From Bryobacteraceae bacterium (GTDB lineage: Bacteria; Acidobacteriota; Terriglobia; Bryobacterales; Bryobacteraceae), in NCBI GenBank assembly GCA_025929455.1, contig JAICMB010000153.1:1-7366 (forward strand): a stretch of DNA of 7,366 nucleotides. Direction: 5' to 3'. A program made the translations under genes and the position numbers. Shown here in pieces: positions 6,631-7,366 of the stretch. The notes below the pieces were generated by a model, which was given only the letters and a program-made list of their open reading frames with translations, did not search any database and was not told where the DNA came from. Numbering within the stretch: position 1 is the stretch's first letter; each line of letters begins with the position of its first letter.

Positions 6631-6647
6631 TCGGCCACTATGGCCGA
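6631..6647. promoter_or_regulatory. Perfect 7-bp palindrome over the -10 box, probable operator
   Basis: TCGGCCA, a 3-base centre (CTA on the plus strand) and TGGCCGA form a perfect inverted repeat. The predicted -10 box (6642-6637) lies wholly within it. A dimeric repressor bound here would block RNA polymerase. The same repeat could form a hairpin only if transcription began upstream; no T-run follows it on the minus strand, so an operator is the better reading. No regulator gene is in the window. Confidence 0.45.
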
Positions 6648-6665
6648 TTTCTAAGACGGCGTCAA
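6637..6665 (-). promoter_or_regulatory. Predicted sigma70-type promoter of the six-gene operon
   Basis: On the minus strand TTGACG (6665-6660, five of six to the -35 consensus) is followed after exactly 17 bases by CATAGT (6642-6637, four of six to TATAAT). The start of transcription would fall near 6630, giving a leader of about 42 bases before the GTG at 6588. The position, strand and spacing all suit the operon. Other organisms' sigma factors may read different boxes, so this is a prediction from the sequence alone. Confidence 0.5.
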
Positions 6666-6765
6666 GCCTTCGGTGGCAGAATTCTTCAGGACCAAAATCA
6701 GGCCAAAGACAAAATAGCGGTGTTCCCAGGAAATGCGGGACAAGGTATTTCTATGAATTTCGTCG

Positions 6766-6780
6766 GCGGGCTCGGCCCGC
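6766..6780 (-). terminator. Stem-loop just after the glucarate dehydratase-like gene, possible terminator
   Basis: GCGGGC and GCCCGC pair perfectly (6 bp, all G-C) around a 3-base loop, 5 bases beyond the TGA at 6788-6786. There is no run of T after it on the minus strand, so it is not a classical intrinsic terminator; it may protect the 3' end of the message or act with Rho. The remaining intergenic bases up to 6666 show no gene or clear signal. Confidence 0.35.
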
Positions 6781-6785
6781 ATCGC

Positions 6786-7366
6786 TCACCAGCGCGGCAG
6801 CACGCGTTTCCACTCGGGATCTATCCGCCGCTGCATTTCGGCTTCATCATCCCGCTTGCGCCAGGGCAGCTTCTCATACCTCTCGCGCCCGCGTGCGATC
6901 TGGTCGTAATCCAGCTCCACGCCGAGACCAGGCTTGTCGCGCGGAATGCGAATAACGCCGTTCACGATGGGAATCCGTCCGCCCGCAACTACCTCGTCGC
7001 GCTCCGTCTGCCACGGATAATGCGTGTCGCATGCGTGCGACAGATGCGGCGACGCCGCGGCCGCATGCGCCATGATCATCATGCTCACGCCCAGGTGGTT
7101 GTTGGAGTGCATCGACACGCCCAGGCCGAGTGTCTCGCACAGATGCGACAGGCGCTGCTGATTCGCAATACCGCCCCAGTAGTGCGGGTCCGACAGCACG
7201 ATCTGCACGCTGTCGAGTGCCTTCGCTTGCGGCACGTGCTCGAACGCCGTCACCGCGACATTGCTCGCGAGCGGCGTTTCAATACCCGATGCGAGCAACC
7301 GCCGCCGCACTTCCGCCATCCCGTCGAGTGTGGCCGTGGGGTCTTCCAGATAACCGGCGCCGGACA
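6786..7366 (-). CDS. Glucarate dehydratase-like enolase superfamily enzyme (3' part, start outside window)
   Basis: The frame is open from the window edge to TGA at 6786, giving about 192 residues of the C-terminal barrel half; upstream of the first in-frame Met the reading (GAGYLEDPT) is clearly still protein, so the gene begins outside. Members of the mandelate racemase/glucarate dehydratase group remove water from sugar acids using Mg2+, with a Lys and an Asp-His pair as acid/base. Visible here are LEDP (metal-ligand region), SDPHYWGG, whose Asp would be the dyad aspartate, and MHSNNH, whose first His would be the catalytic histidine, followed by CDTHYPWQ and KPGLGVELD, all in the order seen in E. 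coli GudD. The substrate could be glucarate, galactarate or a related acid; the specificity loop is outside the window. It is separated from the downstream operon by 197 bases with a new promoter, so it is probably a different transcription unit serving sugar-acid breakdown. Confidence 0.9.
   Translation of the reverse strand, partial: SGAGYLEDPTATLDGMAEVRRRLLASGIETPLASNVAVTAFEHVPQAKALDSVQIVLSDPHYWGGIANQQRLSHLCETLGLGVSMHSNNHLGVSMMIMAHAAAASPHLSHACDTHYPWQTERDEVVAGGRIPIVNGVIRIPRDKPGLGVELDYDQIARGRERYEKLPWRKRDDEAEMQRRIDPEWKRVLPRW

Overview
The window is a stretch of GC-rich (roughly 60% by eye) bacterial chromosome, densely coding, with Shine-Dalgarno-led ATG and GTG starts. Genes of this kind (a glucarate-dehydratase-like enolase superfamily enzyme and a long-chain-type prenyl diphosphate synthase, with several uncharacterised proteins) would fit a soil bacterium such as an acidobacterium. 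That assignment is a guess; no rRNA, tRNA or marker gene here fixes the taxonomy. I see no mobile element, phage gene, CRISPR array or RNA gene.

Layout. At the left edge (1-69) the last 22 codons of a plus-strand gene enter the window and meet, tail to tail, a long minus-strand block. Read in the direction of transcription (right to left), the block starts with the 3' part of a glucarate dehydratase-like gene (7366-6786). A 197-base intergenic region follows, holding a stem-loop just after that gene's stop and then a good sigma70-type promoter whose -10 box lies inside a perfect palindrome. Downstream are six closely packed genes: a trans-prenyl diphosphate synthase (6588-5503), a 76-residue protein (5503-5273), a trypsin-fold serine protease with a long helical tail (5239-3743), a 193-residue protein (3730-3149), a 555-residue two-domain protein (3136-1469) and a 435-residue protein (1442-135). 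Gaps within this block are -1, 33, 12, 12 and 26 bases, so it is very probably one operon.

How the genes may work together. The prenyl synthase would supply a linear isoprenoid diphosphate. The 76-residue protein looks like a free-standing copy of the N-terminal domain of the protease encoded right after it, which suggests a partner, inhibitor or folding helper. The protease keeps His, Asp and Ser in the usual order, but a segment that normally follows the serine appears to sit before it. The 555-residue protein appears to be a tandem duplication with a layout like tubular lipid-binding (TULIP) proteins, and the 435-residue protein has a duplicated N-terminal half and a PA14-like beta-sandwich end. 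None of the six has an obvious signal peptide. A prenyl-lipid enzyme with a protease, its detached domain and a possible lipid binder is not a set I recognise from a described pathway. It is the most likely candidate here for an undescribed system; a joint function is inference from operon structure only.
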